Source: Coemansia sp. RSA 1804 (taxonomy: Eukaryota > Kickxellomycota > Kickxellomycetes > Kickxellales > Kickxellaceae). From it: DNA of 37,685 nucleotides. Shown piece by piece: positions 7,910 to 18,517 of this stretch. The position numbers were made by a program, and so were the translations under genes. Location of the stretch: assembly GCA_027578815.1 (NCBI GenBank), contig JANBTH010000093.1, positions 1 to 37,685 of the forward strand, read 5' to 3'. The notes beneath the pieces were generated by a model. It searched no databases. It saw only the letters and a list, made by a program, of their open reading frames with translations, and was not told where the DNA came from. The stretch's first letter is position 1. Each line of letters begins with the position of its first letter.

Positions 7910-10348
7910 ATGGAAACGATGTATTTCCCTTTAGCAGCGACGGAGCAGCCGCCGTTACAGAAAGATGATCAATTAGTGGAACCCCCCACTAGAATCATAC
8001 CCATGAGCGTACATCCGGCAGCCAGTAAAGATGGTGACCATATCGACAACAACATTATAGATCTGGATCAGGGTTCTGATCAGATAGCTGCCGATATTAC
8101 TTCAGCAGAACTGTTGCATGTTTCAACACATCCAGGGCTCGTTTTACAGAATGACATTTCTGCTCATGTCCACATTGCGCCGATTCCCACCAGCTTTTCA
8201 CTTGAAGTGGCACTAGAGTCACCATACGTTTTTGACATTATTGGCGCAAAAGTGGCTCAGAGTTCAATCGCATACCTACCCGTCTCTAGTGTTCTACGAC
8301 TAGAAGGGGATGGTGATCCAGAACTGCAGCATCCGCGGCAGACGGCACCACCACCAGCCATTTTCCAAACACAGGTTCCGAGTTCTACAAAAAAGCCAGC
8401 CCCGTTTAATCCAGATGCCAACCACACCAATAGCAGTAGCAGTATGCTTGTAAAGACAGAGACTGTTATCGTTGTCGGGTCACAAATATTTAAAGGCGGT
8501 GATATAAAGCAGCCCGTAGCCTCGTTGACACAGCCGTCGTTGTCACTACCACCAAGTATCCAGCAGCAAATTGTGTCTCAGGATTTGCAGCCGAGCGTTC
8601 AACAAAGAATACAGAACATGAACAACCCAGCGATTACACCACCGTCTTCATATGTTAACAAGGAAACGCCAAAGCCAACACTGAGCCGCCAGGACGACAC
8701 AATGGATATTGGCATCCCAGATATCAAGAACGCTGACACGGGCTTGGCGTCTCAAGAGTCAAGCGAAAGCTTTACCATATACTCGACAAACCCAAGCGAA
8801 AAGCGAATAACAAACGGAAATGGCAGCAACTATCAGAAGAACAAGCCGTTCAAGCTTGCAGATGGCTTTATTTGTCTAATTATCATCGGTCTGCTCTTTA
8901 TCCTTGCTACGTCATTCTATTTTTACATGCGCCGTCGTAGAAAAAACAGATCGGTAGCATCCCAGTGCACGAGAGAAAGCGGTAGCGGTCCCGATCTTGT
9001 TCGTAACGTTGTAGCAAGCTCAGGACCATCATCACGACCGAGCACACTTTCTAAAGAGCCTTCATATCATGTCAGAGGAGTTAGATATGGAGAGAAGCAC
9101 CGGCAGTATGTGCCAGACTCTGGTACCGACATCTCTAATCGCTATAACAAAATGGACAACACCAATAACGACAACGCAATCTTGTTCAGGAACAGCAATG
9201 CCGCAACCATCAACATGTATCCGCTCCAGAGTCCGCCAAACGACATTGTTCCGCATGACAACCAGTTTGAACACTGGCGCGCTATCGACATCAACGACCA
9301 GAGCAGCTATGCGGCGGGAAAAGCAGACCAGGAATATACTGACCACTGCATCAGAACCGCAGCAGCAGGACCCGCGACTCGCAATGTATACGGGGCGTCA
9401 AGTGGTATCGAGTGTGTGGAATCTACGAATGGGGACGAAGGAAGACCATCAGACAAACGCAACTATGCCCCACGCGAGCCTGCAAAGGCACAGCCTCCAC
9501 CATCAGATCCCTACCAATATAATCCTGTTGGCCCTGAAAACAACAAGATGACAATCCGGCTCCACATGCCAGGCAACAACAAGACCGGCGATGAATACAA
9601 CAGAAGCCGTGGCACGGCACCAAACGAATCGAAATCGGCAGCCAGCAACCAAGCGGAAAAGCAGAACATGCTTCTTGACACATCCTCGGTTAATCCGGGA
9701 ATGAGTGAGCCCACCGAAAACAACTTCCAAAAACAGCAGCAAAAGCCTCGTAAGCTCATACGAGACTCAACGAAGCGTAATAAGGCCCACAGCCCCGCCA
9801 AAGAAGTCAAGGTCCCTGACGAGAAAACAGAGAAAACATATGAGCATAAAGGAAACACATCATTGCGCACAATGTTCCGCAACCAACCGCCAGAACAGAA
9901 GTACAGCCATAAAGGCAAAAGTGCACGCAAGGTTGAGCATCCGGTCAAGAACAACAGTCTTTCTGATCCTGACATTAGCAGACAGGAGATCCAGAACAAG
10001 CTAGAAAACGAACATCTACTGACTGACAGCATCGAGAGTCTTTCAGATAGCTATCAGCTCGCGGTCCGTCACAAGCCTCCGCTGGGGCCGTTGCGTGCTG
10101 TTGAGCCGCACACTCCGTCACTTAACGACGAGCTGACCGTTGAGCGTGGCGACCGCATGTACGTCTTTGGCGAGTTTGCCGATGGCTGGGTTCTGTCGAT
10201 AAACGTTACCCGTGGAAAAGATATGGGCATGGTTCCACGCCGCTGTATTTTCTTCCCAACAGCGCCGTTTATGACGGAGGAGGCTATAGCCGCAACTTGT
10301 GCCTCTCCAACGCCCGACATGTCTCGTCCGCATGCTGCTCAATCATAG
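7910..10348 (+). CDS. Single-pass membrane protein with C-terminal SH3 domain
   Basis: This encodes 812 residues. There is no obvious signal peptide. Residues 1-315 are Pro/Ser/Gln-rich with a few hydrophobic patches. One transmembrane helix lies at about 319-344 (a run of Ile, Leu, Phe) and is followed at once by RRRRKNR, so by the positive-inside rule the long C-terminal part is cytosolic. Residues 350-725 are disordered, rich in Asn, Lys and Pro. Residues about 728-785 read as an SH3 domain, with the ALYDY-like start degenerated to VEPHTPSL, then NDELTVERGDRMYVF, a DGWVLSIN segment and GMVPRRCIFF. The Trp and the Pro of the ligand groove are present. The layout suggests a fungal cell-surface or polarity adaptor that recruits proline-rich partners. 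It is not Sho1 by topology, since Sho1 has four helices. No specific function is established. Confidence 0.85.
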   Translation: METMYFPLAATEQPPLQKDDQLVEPPTRIIPMSVHPAASKDGDHIDNNIIDLDQGSDQIAADITSAELLHVSTHPGLVLQNDISAHVHIAPIPTSFSLEVALESPYVFDIIGAKVAQSSIAYLPVSSVLRLEGDGDPELQHPRQTAPPPAIFQTQVPSSTKKPAPFNPDANHTNSSSSMLVKTETVIVVGSQIFKGGDIKQPVASLTQPSLSLPPSIQQQIVSQDLQPSVQQRIQNMNNPAITPPSSYVNKETPKPTLSRQDDTMDIGIPDIKNADTGLASQESSESFTIYSTNPSEKRITNGNGSNYQKNKPFKLADGFICLIIIGLLFILATSFYFYMRRRRKNRSVASQCTRESGSGPDLVRNVVASSGPSSRPSTLSKEPSYHVRGVRYGEKHRQYVPDSGTDISNRYNKMDNTNNDNAILFRNSNAATINMYPLQSPPNDIVPHDNQFEHWRAIDINDQSSYAAGKADQEYTDHCIRTAAAGPATRNVYGASSGIECVESTNGDEGRPSDKRNYAPREPAKAQPPPSDPYQYNPVGPENNKMTIRLHMPGNNKTGDEYNRSRGTAPNESKSAASNQAEKQNMLLDTSSVNPGMSEPTENNFQKQQQKPRKLIRDSTKRNKAHSPAKEVKVPDEKTEKTYEHKGNTSLRTMFRNQPPEQKYSHKGKSARKVEHPVKNNSLSDPDISRQEIQNKLENEHLLTDSIESLSDSYQLAVRHKPPLGPLRAVEPHTPSLNDELTVERGDRMYVFGEFADGWVLSINVTRGKDMGMVPRRCIFFPTAPFMTEEAIAATCASPTPDMSRPHAAQS

Positions 10349-10466
10349 AAACCAAGGCCATTTCCTATAGACATATGCTGCTTCCACTTGCTGTTAAATA
10401 CATGCGCTAAATTGCTATTAATTCCAATCACTTTCAGCTAGACGTAGACCATCCTCGCTGCTAAGC

Positions 10467-11666
10467 TTAGTTGGCGCCAGTCTTTTCAAGAACTGAGAAT
10501 ATACACGTTTTCTCTGCCGGTAGATATACAGATTTCAATACTGTCGCCCTTGTCTGGGAATTACTGTTACCGCCTATCTTGTCAGCCTCCGAGGCTTTGT
10601 TCTGGCTATTGGGTAAGCATGTGTTTACACCTCCATCCAGCAATAGATTCTCTGGACTTAGAAGAATGTGTGTATGACTTGTTTGAGCCCACAAAATACC
10701 AAGGCTAGGCTGAATGCTGAATGGCCATGTCGAGGAGTTTGTTGTACTGGATCGATGGCTTTCGTTATAGCTGTTGGATTCGGACAATCCGCGCTGCGAT
10801 ATGCCGTTTGTAATGAGAACAGCAGCTGAGCGTGAGTTCTGGATCCCAGCGCAGATAGCGCGTAGAGCTGTCTTTATTGCGTGGATCAGAATATACCGGT
10901 TGTTGTATGTATCCGATGCATTGATTATAAGCGGTCGAATGCTGTCAATAATCACAAGATCCGTGCTCAACGTACTTTCATCATTCTTTGTAGAGTAGGC
11001 TGTTTCTGCAGCATACTTGTACAGAAATTCCAGCAGTGATTCATGGGTGTGGCAGTCAACGGCTATAAGGCGCTCCATCGCCCTCTGTAACGACATGCTG
11101 TTATCTGCCGCACCAAAATCACCTAGTTCTGCCCTGAGTAGTTCCTCTACTCTCCAAATAGGAAGCGTACTTGTCTGAAGGTAGTATACCTTTGAGTCGC
11201 TTGACTGTGCGTTTGTCAAGACTAGGTGAGACACAGCAAACCTAATCGCTAACTGGGTCTTGCCTGAACCACTTTTGCCGCACAGCTCGGTTGCTTGTCC
11301 TACGCGCAGCCCACCACATAGAAGATCGTCCAAGCAATTTATCCCACTTTTAATGAACACCGGACTCCCGTCCACATAACCTGCGTTCCCACTCGTGGAG
11401 TTCAGAACATCGAGTGCCGACTGCCCGCCGCTGGCAAAGTGCTCTAGCACGGCCATGCGAATGGCTTTTATGTAGCGGTGCAGAAAGGGTGGCGTCCCTG
11501 GCAACACATCGGTCCGAATAACCAGGTCATAGTCTGTTTGCACGCCAACGCCCTTCAGTGCAGCCAAGCACTGCTCAAATGGAAAGGCTTCTGTCTCCGC
11601 GCTCTGACTCGAATGGAGACCATCTATCCACCGTCTTATATACTTTGCCGACTCCAAATGCGGCAT
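10467..11666 (-). CDS. RAD51D-like RecA-family recombination protein
   Basis: This encodes 399 residues from the ATG at 11666; the frame is open further upstream only through a TTG. Residues 15-75 look like the small helical N-terminal domain of RAD51 paralogs (FEQCLAALKGVGV). A Walker A motif GKSGSGKT lies at about 128-135 and follows GINCLDDLLCGGLRVGQATE, the usual linker into the ATPase core. A Walker B-like strand LVIIDS lies at about 237-242. The C-terminal part has an ITNGI strand and a LGILWAQTSHTHILL segment, which match the arrangement in RAD51D. RAD51D acts with other RAD51 paralogs in homologous recombination repair. XRCC2 or another paralog is possible. The 3' end faces the SH3 gene with about 120 bases between. 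Confidence 0.82.
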   Translation of the reverse strand: MPHLESAKYIRRWIDGLHSSQSAETEAFPFEQCLAALKGVGVQTDYDLVIRTDVLPGTPPFLHRYIKAIRMAVLEHFASGGQSALDVLNSTSGNAGYVDGSPVFIKSGINCLDDLLCGGLRVGQATELCGKSGSGKTQLAIRFAVSHLVLTNAQSSDSKVYYLQTSTLPIWRVEELLRAELGDFGAADNSMSLQRAMERLIAVDCHTHESLLEFLYKYAAETAYSTKNDESTLSTDLVIIDSIRPLIINASDTYNNRYILIHAIKTALRAICAGIQNSRSAAVLITNGISQRGLSESNSYNESHRSSTTNSSTWPFSIQPSLGILWAQTSHTHILLSPENLLLDGGVNTCLPNSQNKASEADKIGGNSNSQTRATVLKSVYLPAEKTCIFSVLEKTGAN

Positions 11667-12042
11667 AGTATGGAAAGTTAAGAAAATAAGGGCCAAAAGA
11701 AAGCACAGCTAGATAAAATACAGAAAATGAGAAGCAAAGAACATCATATATATTTTTTTTCTGCGCAGCCAGCGCGATCCAAAAACAAAAGTTTCAACCT
11801 TTGATTCAATCTCGTTCACCACCTGATGGGAGAGCACGGCTCGTGCATGTGACTCGCTTAGCATCAAATATTGCAGTTTTACATTTATTGGGTATCCGAA
11901 TTGCTTTTTGTCCCTTTCTCATTTTCTTTACACAGCATTTTCCGGAAGATGAAATTGAATTCTTTTTCTCTTTACTTTCCACGAATACTATCCACTCATT
12001 TATTTTACAGTTGTCTTATTCTACTAGTGTACTTTTATCGAA
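11667..12042. other. Shared promoter between the RAD51D-like and EAF-like genes
   Basis: These 376 AT-rich bases lie between divergent start codons. ATATATATTTTTTTT near 11745-11760 is the only notable tract. No coding region is supported. Confidence 0.5.
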
Positions 12043-13395
12043 ATGTCCATAAATTTGGACCAGCAAACAACATACCAGCTTCGTCTGGGAGTGAGCATGC
12101 AGAAGAACACAGGAAGCATCAGCGACAACGTAAGCAGCGCGGCTGATGGGCCAGACGGTAGCAGCAATGAGGATAGTGGGTTTCACCTTGTTTCGCGGAA
12201 TCTCCCGCGCACCACAACAAAACTCTGTCGGGAAACACTTGAAGCCGAGCCCAGCCTGCGTGCGCGTCTGCTTAGTCTTCCAGGAAAGGGCAACTCAAAT
12301 GGCAAGGAAGCAGTGCTACCGGCCATTTTCGAGACTACTGCGCGCGACCAGAAAACCGTGTGCACGTATGAAGGCGACTATGTGAATGTTTTGCATGCCA
12401 GTGACGAGAGCGGTAGTGGTAATGGGAATGGCGATGCGGCTGGCGATGCTTCTGATGACGAAGTCGATTGCGTGCTAATATACGATGAGGAGAACAAGGC
12501 GTTTGTTATTGAGCGGGTGGCTTCCAGGACGTCGATAAAAACCAGCTCTCAGAGCAGCGGCGTTGGTTCATCCGGCACAGCGGCATCCGGGTCGCTGGCG
12601 CTGCCAACCAACCAATACGACCCTTCAAAGACAGATAGTGCAAAGAACGCTGCCGGTCCTACGAGTGGTGTGAGGCGTGAACCAACAATCGACGAGGCCG
12701 CAGAGGACGAGCTAGCAAAGGAGCTTGAGGGAATGCTTGATGATGGCAGCGACTTTGGTGGTGGTCCATTACGCGCGAATGACAACCCTGGTTCTGCCGA
12801 TAAGCAATATAGCATGGAGGCGACTGACTATCTGGACGAAGCGTTGTTTGAGGAGGCTGCCAGCGATGACGACGAGTTTGAGGAGGTCGACAATGTGCAG
12901 TTTTTGGAGGACGATGACGGTGCTGGCCAGGAGGAGAGAAACAACAACAAAAGCTCGGTTGCCGACGACGATGACATGCTGTTTGAGGAAATCGACCCAT
13001 CTGCAGAGCTTGGGAGTGGAAGCGGCAGTGGCGGCGGGAACATGGCGGGCCACGGAAGCGGGTCCATAGCCGAAGAAGACTTTGAGTTTGAGGATGTTGG
13101 CAGCCCTAATATTACGTCGCTAAGCATTACTAGCGGAGGCGGAGGAGGAGCGGACGATGCACTATTTGGCGGCTCATTTACCTCGTCACCCAACATCTTC
13201 CAGCAGCCGGGCCAAGGCAGCAGTGGCTCGGGGGCGCAGCAGAGCCTAATGAGCCAAACAACATCGCCAACAAGCGCCGTTTCCGGCTACTCTGTGTCTC
13301 GGAACATGCCTTCGATTACCGAGCAGGATACCGAGACCATTGATGAGTTCGATGATCTGGACTTTGATCTGACCCAGAGCCTGCAGGAAAGCTAA
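12043..13395 (+). CDS. ELL-associated factor (EAF) family elongation factor
   Basis: This encodes 450 residues. The N-terminal 165 residues follow the EAF domain order. A YQLRLGVSM strand near the start is followed by FHLVSRNLPR. Next comes a spacer, then a segment with VCTYEGDYVNVLHASDE, and finally DCVLIYDEENKAFVIERV, the most conserved EAF strand pair. The spacer inside the domain is longer than in human EAF1. The remaining 280 residues are acidic and Gly/Ser-rich, with repeated DDEFEE-type clusters. That suits the acidic transactivation-type tail of EAF proteins. In animals and fission yeast, EAF binds ELL and stimulates RNA polymerase II elongation. No introns are needed. Confidence 0.88.
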   Translation: MSINLDQQTTYQLRLGVSMQKNTGSISDNVSSAADGPDGSSNEDSGFHLVSRNLPRTTTKLCRETLEAEPSLRARLLSLPGKGNSNGKEAVLPAIFETTARDQKTVCTYEGDYVNVLHASDESGSGNGNGDAAGDASDDEVDCVLIYDEENKAFVIERVASRTSIKTSSQSSGVGSSGTAASGSLALPTNQYDPSKTDSAKNAAGPTSGVRREPTIDEAAEDELAKELEGMLDDGSDFGGGPLRANDNPGSADKQYSMEATDYLDEALFEEAASDDDEFEEVDNVQFLEDDDGAGQEERNNNKSSVADDDDMLFEEIDPSAELGSGSGSGGGNMAGHGSGSIAEEDFEFEDVGSPNITSLSITSGGGGGADDALFGGSFTSSPNIFQQPGQGSSGSGAQQSLMSQTTSPTSAVSGYSVSRNMPSITEQDTETIDEFDDLDFDLTQSLQES

Positions 13396-13644
13396 GTCTT
13401 TTGCCCAAACAATAAAAGTGTACCTTTCTTACACTATTTAGCCGTGACTTTAGTGCCTTTGTATCATATTTTCTCTTTCTTTCTTTCTTTTTGTAAACGT
13501 GCTGAATGTAAGGTTGAGCACTAATAAAGTACAAAAGGGAGAATGGTGCGTTTATTTCAAAGAACGGAAGAAAAGCAAGGCAAGATGATAGTAAGGAAAG
13601 CGAACATGCATAGTTAATCTGGCAATTGGCAAAATGCGGTCACG

Positions 13645-15920
13645 TCAACCACTCTCTGCAATGCTCACTTTACTTTTCTGAGTGCTCTTTGTGTCGCATT
13701 TGCTGCCATTCTGTGGTGCGGATAGCGCAGAGGTCGGTGGAGCATCATCCCTGACAGCAGGTTCGACTTCGTGGACTGCCATCGTTTCAATTCCTTCCTT
13801 TAAAGAAGCAAGGGGCGAGACAGCCACGGTCTGCGGTGACTCGGGCTCCACGCTGTCCAATTGAAGCCCCTTCTGCTGGGCGTCTGCCGCCTCCTCGGAT
13901 GCAAGCTGTGCACCAGTCTCCGCTTCGCCGTGCTGCTTGGGTCTGAACACACTCCGGTATGCCTTCACCGTTCCGTCGTCGCTGCAAGTAAACAGCAGAT
14001 TCTTTGTTGGATGGAACTTGCAGTCGCGCACTTCAATCGTGTCATGGTCACGCAAAATGCCCGTGACTTGGCCGGTGGCAATGCTAAACACAAACACCTG
14101 TCCGTTCAACGTGGGCGCAAGCAGATAGCGTCCGTTGGATGTGATGCGGATCAGCCAGGAGTTGGACATGTACTCGTCGTGGTAGTACCGCCTGACCTCT
14201 TGCAGCTCGAATTTGCCGTCGGGCTCTGTCGGATAAACTAGCCGATGGAGGGTGCATGTGTTTGGTCGAGAGGAAACAGTGTTGTTTTCTGCATCCAACA
14301 GCTCGACGCCTCGGGTGATAAAGTATGCGTAGGGCATGCTGGGCTCTGTGGCAGAGCTGTTACTGGATGCTGCGGGCAATGCACTGGTATCCTCCGGGTT
14401 GCTTGGGCTTCCATCTACAGCTACAGCAGAACCCTGTATCTCTTGAACCAGGGGTTGCTCAACAAGCTCAACAAATTTTCCGCAGTCGCAATACGACGAG
14501 TAAATGGGATCAAATCGCTGTACGATAGCGCAGTTCTCGAGGTCCATGAGCGTAACATGGTCGTCGGTCGATGCTACAAAGAAACGGTTGCCGGTACTGG
14601 GCACAAAAGAAACAGTGAAAGCCATGCATGTAACGCCATCCTCGACCTCCTTGGTGTCCAGCAGCACAACCCAGTCAGAGTCCATATGCCAGCGCCGGAT
14701 GTAGCCATCTTGACTGGTGGTCACATAATAGTTCTCGCCCTTGTAAACAACGCTCTTCAGACACAGAATCTCCTCCGAGTGCCCCTCGAGACGCGAAACA
14801 ACCTCTCCAGTCAAGACGTTGAACACCTTCAGTGGGCAGGGCAGAATATGGTTGTCCTCATCGGCCTCAGACCACCGCTTGCGATCCTTCAGCTTGCCAC
14901 CAACAATAAGATACTCCGAGTTTGGCGTAAATTGCCCAACAAAAAACTCGTCAATGTTGGGCTCGCTCATATCGCGCAAGCTTATCAGACATTCAAACGT
15001 CTCGACGTCCCAGATATTGACCTGACCTGTGCTGCCAAAGGTCGCAAGCATTGTGCCGTCTGGAGAAAGCGTGATACCAGTCATTGCCATTTGATCGCTA
15101 ATGTTATATGGCAACAGATCTAACTGGTGCTCTTCGTCAATAAGATCAATGCGATCGGATGTGGATGTGGTGGGTGACAATTCGTGCCAGTACGGATCTG
15201 GATACTGCTCGGCCAGGGCCTTGGATATAGTCGGGTCGTATATAGGTTCTTTTGGCGGTAGACTGATTTCATCAAAAGTAGTCTGCCGGGACTTGCCCTT
15301 TGCTCCTGTCGCGCGCTTGCGCGATGCATTTGCACCAGCAGCATAATCATCGTCGCCGTCATCCTCGCCATCGCTTATATCTCTTGAAACAGATGCCTTC
15401 TTCCTTCCACGGCCAGCCCTGGGCTTTACAGGCTTAGTCTCCCTTGACGGACGACCGCGTTTTGGCTTTGTTTTGGCCTGAATGTCAAACTCATCCTCGG
15501 CAACTGTTTCTTCTGTGGCATCATTCGTTTCCTTTCTCCTTGCAGTCGCACTAGTCCTACTGCTTCCACCGCGACCCTTGCCGCCTCCACGTGTGCTTCC
15601 ACGTTTTGACGATGCTGCGCGTGTGGGCTTGGAATCCTCAAAATCGCTATCCGAGTCATACGATATTACTGGTTTCCGAGATTTATTAGCAACCTTGCTT
15701 AGCTCGACGTCTGAATCAAACATTTCAATATCGATATCCTCATCTGAGTGTACATAGTCCGCAGCGTTTGTAACCTATTCTTTTCATAAAAACAAAACAC
15801 CCTTTGGAAGACGTATGCATCCACAAGCGCAGAAAAGCATGTTTACTATATAATCCATAGTATAAAATATGAAATAACAACACCAAACCTTGAACTTTTT
15901 GTTGTTAATTTGCTTACCAT
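13645..15920 (-). CDS. WD40-repeat nuclear protein with AT-hook-like N-terminus; ATG-only first coding exon
   Basis: The model joins 15920-15918 (just ATG) to 15774-13645, giving about 710 residues. Without the first exon the protein would start at the internal ATG 15723 and have 692 residues. The first 130 residues are acidic (DSDSDFED) and then basic, with PKRGRPS and GRGRKK clusters resembling AT-hooks. From about residue 205 there are WD40-type repeats: SPDGTMLATFGSTGQVNIWD, a repeat around VFNVLTGEVVSRLEGHSEEI, TTSQDGYIRRWH and, near the C-terminal side, FTCSDDGTVKAYR. A long insert separates the later blades. The N-terminal features suggest a chromatin-associated propeller. I cannot name the ortholog. 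Confidence 0.8.
15775..15917 (-). other. Probable intron directly after the start codon of the WD40 gene
   Basis: On the minus strand, ATG (15920-15918) is followed at once by GTAAGC. An acceptor AATAG ends at 15775. The 17 codons after it are open and acidic (ADYVHSDEDIDIE), and run in phase into the internal Met of the main frame. In that frame the codon just before the join is TAG, so the extension is reachable only by splicing. No convincing branch site or pyrimidine tract is visible, so this is a good but unproven model. Confidence 0.62.
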
Positions 15921-16834
15921 TTCGGTTAGTAATTCAGATAATGCGTAAGGAGAATAAAGTAAACAACGAAGCAGCCGGTGCTAAACCCACAGTAGCGACA
16001 ACCTCGTCTTTCTTCGCTTTGGTAAGATATACTTCGAGTCCGTAAAATAATATTATAAGGTTTACGCTAAAGCAAACGAAAACCTACAAACAAGCGTATA
16101 ATAAAACCAGCCAAAATGAAAACAAATAGGAAGAGTAAAAATTAGAGAAAAACAAGAGCCGTAAACAAAAATAATCGGTGTATTTATACAAAAATACAAA
16201 CGCCCATAAAAAATTTTTCAAACCCATGCATTCATGCGGTGTATTAACGCTGCACATGAGAATGGGAGAAAGAGAGACGGGGAGTATACACTTTGAGAAA
16301 AGTGCATAAAGTGTTTTGTTCCTGGTACGCAAACATACTCTTACATGTGCTCTAGACAATGTTGCTTTGGATATTGAAAGTATAGTGTGTATCAATTGAA
16401 CAGGGAATAAGAGGTATATAAATAATACAAAGATATAATGCCGTAGTAACACAAGAAAAGCATGAATAATTGAACGAACACGCAAGAAAGAAAGAAAACA
16501 ACAGTTTATCTTTTTCATGCTCTTTTTTCGTACATAATAAGAGTGAAAAATGTACGTGTTACTGAAACGCGTCAAATGAAAAACAATTTTTTGTTTGAAC
16601 AGGCAGACGTGACAATTCACAATAAAAAATAATAGTCACGCATAAAACCACCATATTCCCCATAAGCTATAGACAGCCATGCAATGCATATATTTTATAA
16701 ATGCATAAAGTCACAAAAGCAGCGTTTTTACGAATATTTTCTTGTCTTTGCAAACAATTTAAATTAGTCCTTTTCTTTTCCTTGTTTTACTCTCTTTGTA
16801 TTTGTAAATATCACAGCAAGTACACAACTGCGCA
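15921..16834. other. AT-rich divergent intergenic region (WD40 / PRP3)
   Basis: These 914 bases are strongly AT-rich and purine-rich on the plus strand. They hold the promoters of the WD40 gene (leftward) and PRP3 (rightward). A 178-codon minus-strand frame at 16084-16620 begins only at GTG and encodes hydrophobic, Phe/Leu/Tyr-rich low-complexity sequence. I treat it as a by-product of base composition. No RNA gene is evident. Confidence 0.5.
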
Positions 16835-18517
16835 ATGTCACAGCCTCCGAAAACCCAAGAGGAAATCAATGCGCTGATTGCAAAAAAGCGCGCGGAGGTG
16901 CTCGCCCGAATGGCAAGCATGAACCTTCCCACCGGTGGAGGCGTGGGGTTGCCACGGCCGCCGCCTGGCGCACAGCCAGCAAAGCCAATAGATCAAGCGT
17001 CGCTGCAGGAGACGATTGCTGCCAGTAGGGCACGGATTGAGGCCAAGCTGAGGAGCCAGAATATTGGCGGTAACACCACAGCCATGCCTTCGCCCAACTT
17101 GACGCAACAACAGCAACAGCAACAGCAACAGTCGAAGGTTTCCGCGCATACGCAGGAACTCCATCCAATGCTTCGCGACGATTACAAACCCACAGGTCCC
17201 CAAGCCAAACGTGCAAAGCTATCAACGATGCCGCGGATATCGTCAATCAAGGCAAACCAGCGGAAAGAGCCACTGCGACAACTCAAGATCGAACACGACG
17301 TACCTGCGTCGTTCACAGACCCCGAAAAGAATCCATACTACGATGTGCACATGGTCGGCGGACGGCGTAAAGCCGAGCCGCAGATGCGTAGGCATGCAAA
17401 GCAGTTCCATTTTGTGCGTCCCGGGCAGTTTGTGGAGCAGGCGGAGAGAAAGAGGACCGAGGAAAAGATGGAGCAACTGAAGGCCGAGATTGCGGAGCGT
17501 GCATCTAAGGCACGGCTTGCTGAGGAGGTCCTTGATGTTGTTAACGTTATTCAGCCGCCGGAGCCACCTGCGGTCGAGTGGTGGGATGCGCCGTTCCTTG
17601 CCAACGGCAGCGACTCCTATGACCCGGCTGCATATGCTCTTGATGGATCCGACTCCCTGGTATCCATCTATGTGCAGCACCCAGTCCCCATTGATCCGCC
17701 GGAACCAATCCTCGCCATGAGCGAGGCGCCGAGCCATCTGATTCTGACGCGCAAGGAGCGCAAGAAAATCCGCCGCCAACGCCGGATAGAGCAACAGCGC
17801 GAGCACCGCGAGAAGGTTATGCTCGGTCTAGCGCAGCCCGAAAAGCCCAAACTACGCATGTCCAACTTTATGCACATCATGGCAACACAAGCGGTACCCG
17901 ATCCAACCAAGCTCGAGGCCGAGGTGCGCAAGCAGATGAATGAGCGACTTGAAAAGCACGTTGCCCAGAACCAGGCGCGCAAGCTGACCAAGGAGCAGCG
18001 CAGAGAAAAGGCGGAGACGAAGGCACAGGAGGCCGAACAAAGAGACGGACTTTTGTGTGCTGTCTTTAGGGTGCACAAGTTGTCGCATCCGCAGCACCGG
18101 TACAAGGTGTCTATCAATGCGGACCAAATGAGCCTGTCTGGGTGCGCGTTGGCGTGTCCGCAGATGAGCGTGGTTGTTGTGGAGGGTGCTACAAAGTTTG
18201 TCAAGGCGTACAAAAAGCTGATGCTCCGCCGAATCGACTGGACTGACAGCCAGCCCAAGCTGGACGTATCTGCGGGACAGATGACGCCCGATAAGGATGC
18301 CTCGAGAGACGAAGTGGACTATTCGGACAATTCGTGCCATCTGATCTGGCAGGGCGAGATCGAAAAGCGAAGATTCACGAACTTTAGGCTCCGCAAATGC
18401 CCGACCGAGACCCAGGCGAAGAACTGGCTGGCAGGGGCGGGCTGCGACACATACTGGCAGCTAGCGAAGCAGTACAATCCAAGCGAAAGCATCACTGCGT
18501 TGGATTCACTCGCATAA
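16835..18517 (+). CDS. PRP3: U4/U6 small nuclear ribonucleoprotein Prp3
   Basis: This encodes 560 residues. The N-terminus is Pro/Gln-rich with a nine-glutamine run near residue 92. The PRP3 domain begins near residue 165 (NPYYDVHMVGGRRK), includes RRHAKQFHFVRPGQFVEQAE, and continues through PPAVEWWDAPFL and ILTRKERKKIRRQRR. From about residue 405 the C-terminal DUF1115-type ferredoxin-like fold begins (VFRVHKLSHPQHRYKV), with GATKFVKAYKKLMLRRIDW near its end. Prp3 holds the U4/U6 duplex and the tri-snRNP together before splicing activation. The protein is shorter than human PRPF3 because it lacks an N-terminal PWI domain. It converges with the NDR kinase gene, with about 230 bases between the stops. 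Confidence 0.96.
   Translation: MSQPPKTQEEINALIAKKRAEVLARMASMNLPTGGGVGLPRPPPGAQPAKPIDQASLQETIAASRARIEAKLRSQNIGGNTTAMPSPNLTQQQQQQQQQSKVSAHTQELHPMLRDDYKPTGPQAKRAKLSTMPRISSIKANQRKEPLRQLKIEHDVPASFTDPEKNPYYDVHMVGGRRKAEPQMRRHAKQFHFVRPGQFVEQAERKRTEEKMEQLKAEIAERASKARLAEEVLDVVNVIQPPEPPAVEWWDAPFLANGSDSYDPAAYALDGSDSLVSIYVQHPVPIDPPEPILAMSEAPSHLILTRKERKKIRRQRRIEQQREHREKVMLGLAQPEKPKLRMSNFMHIMATQAVPDPTKLEAEVRKQMNERLEKHVAQNQARKLTKEQRREKAETKAQEAEQRDGLLCAVFRVHKLSHPQHRYKVSINADQMSLSGCALACPQMSVVVVEGATKFVKAYKKLMLRRIDWTDSQPKLDVSAGQMTPDKDASRDEVDYSDNSCHLIWQGEIEKRRFTNFRLRKCPTETQAKNWLAGAGCDTYWQLAKQYNPSESITALDSLA

Noticed and set aside
16084..16620. A 178-codon minus-strand open frame in AT-rich DNA between the WD40 and PRP3 genes
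   Set aside because: It begins only at GTG and encodes Phe/Leu/Tyr-rich low-complexity sequence. The strand is pyrimidine-rich, which makes stop codons rare by composition.
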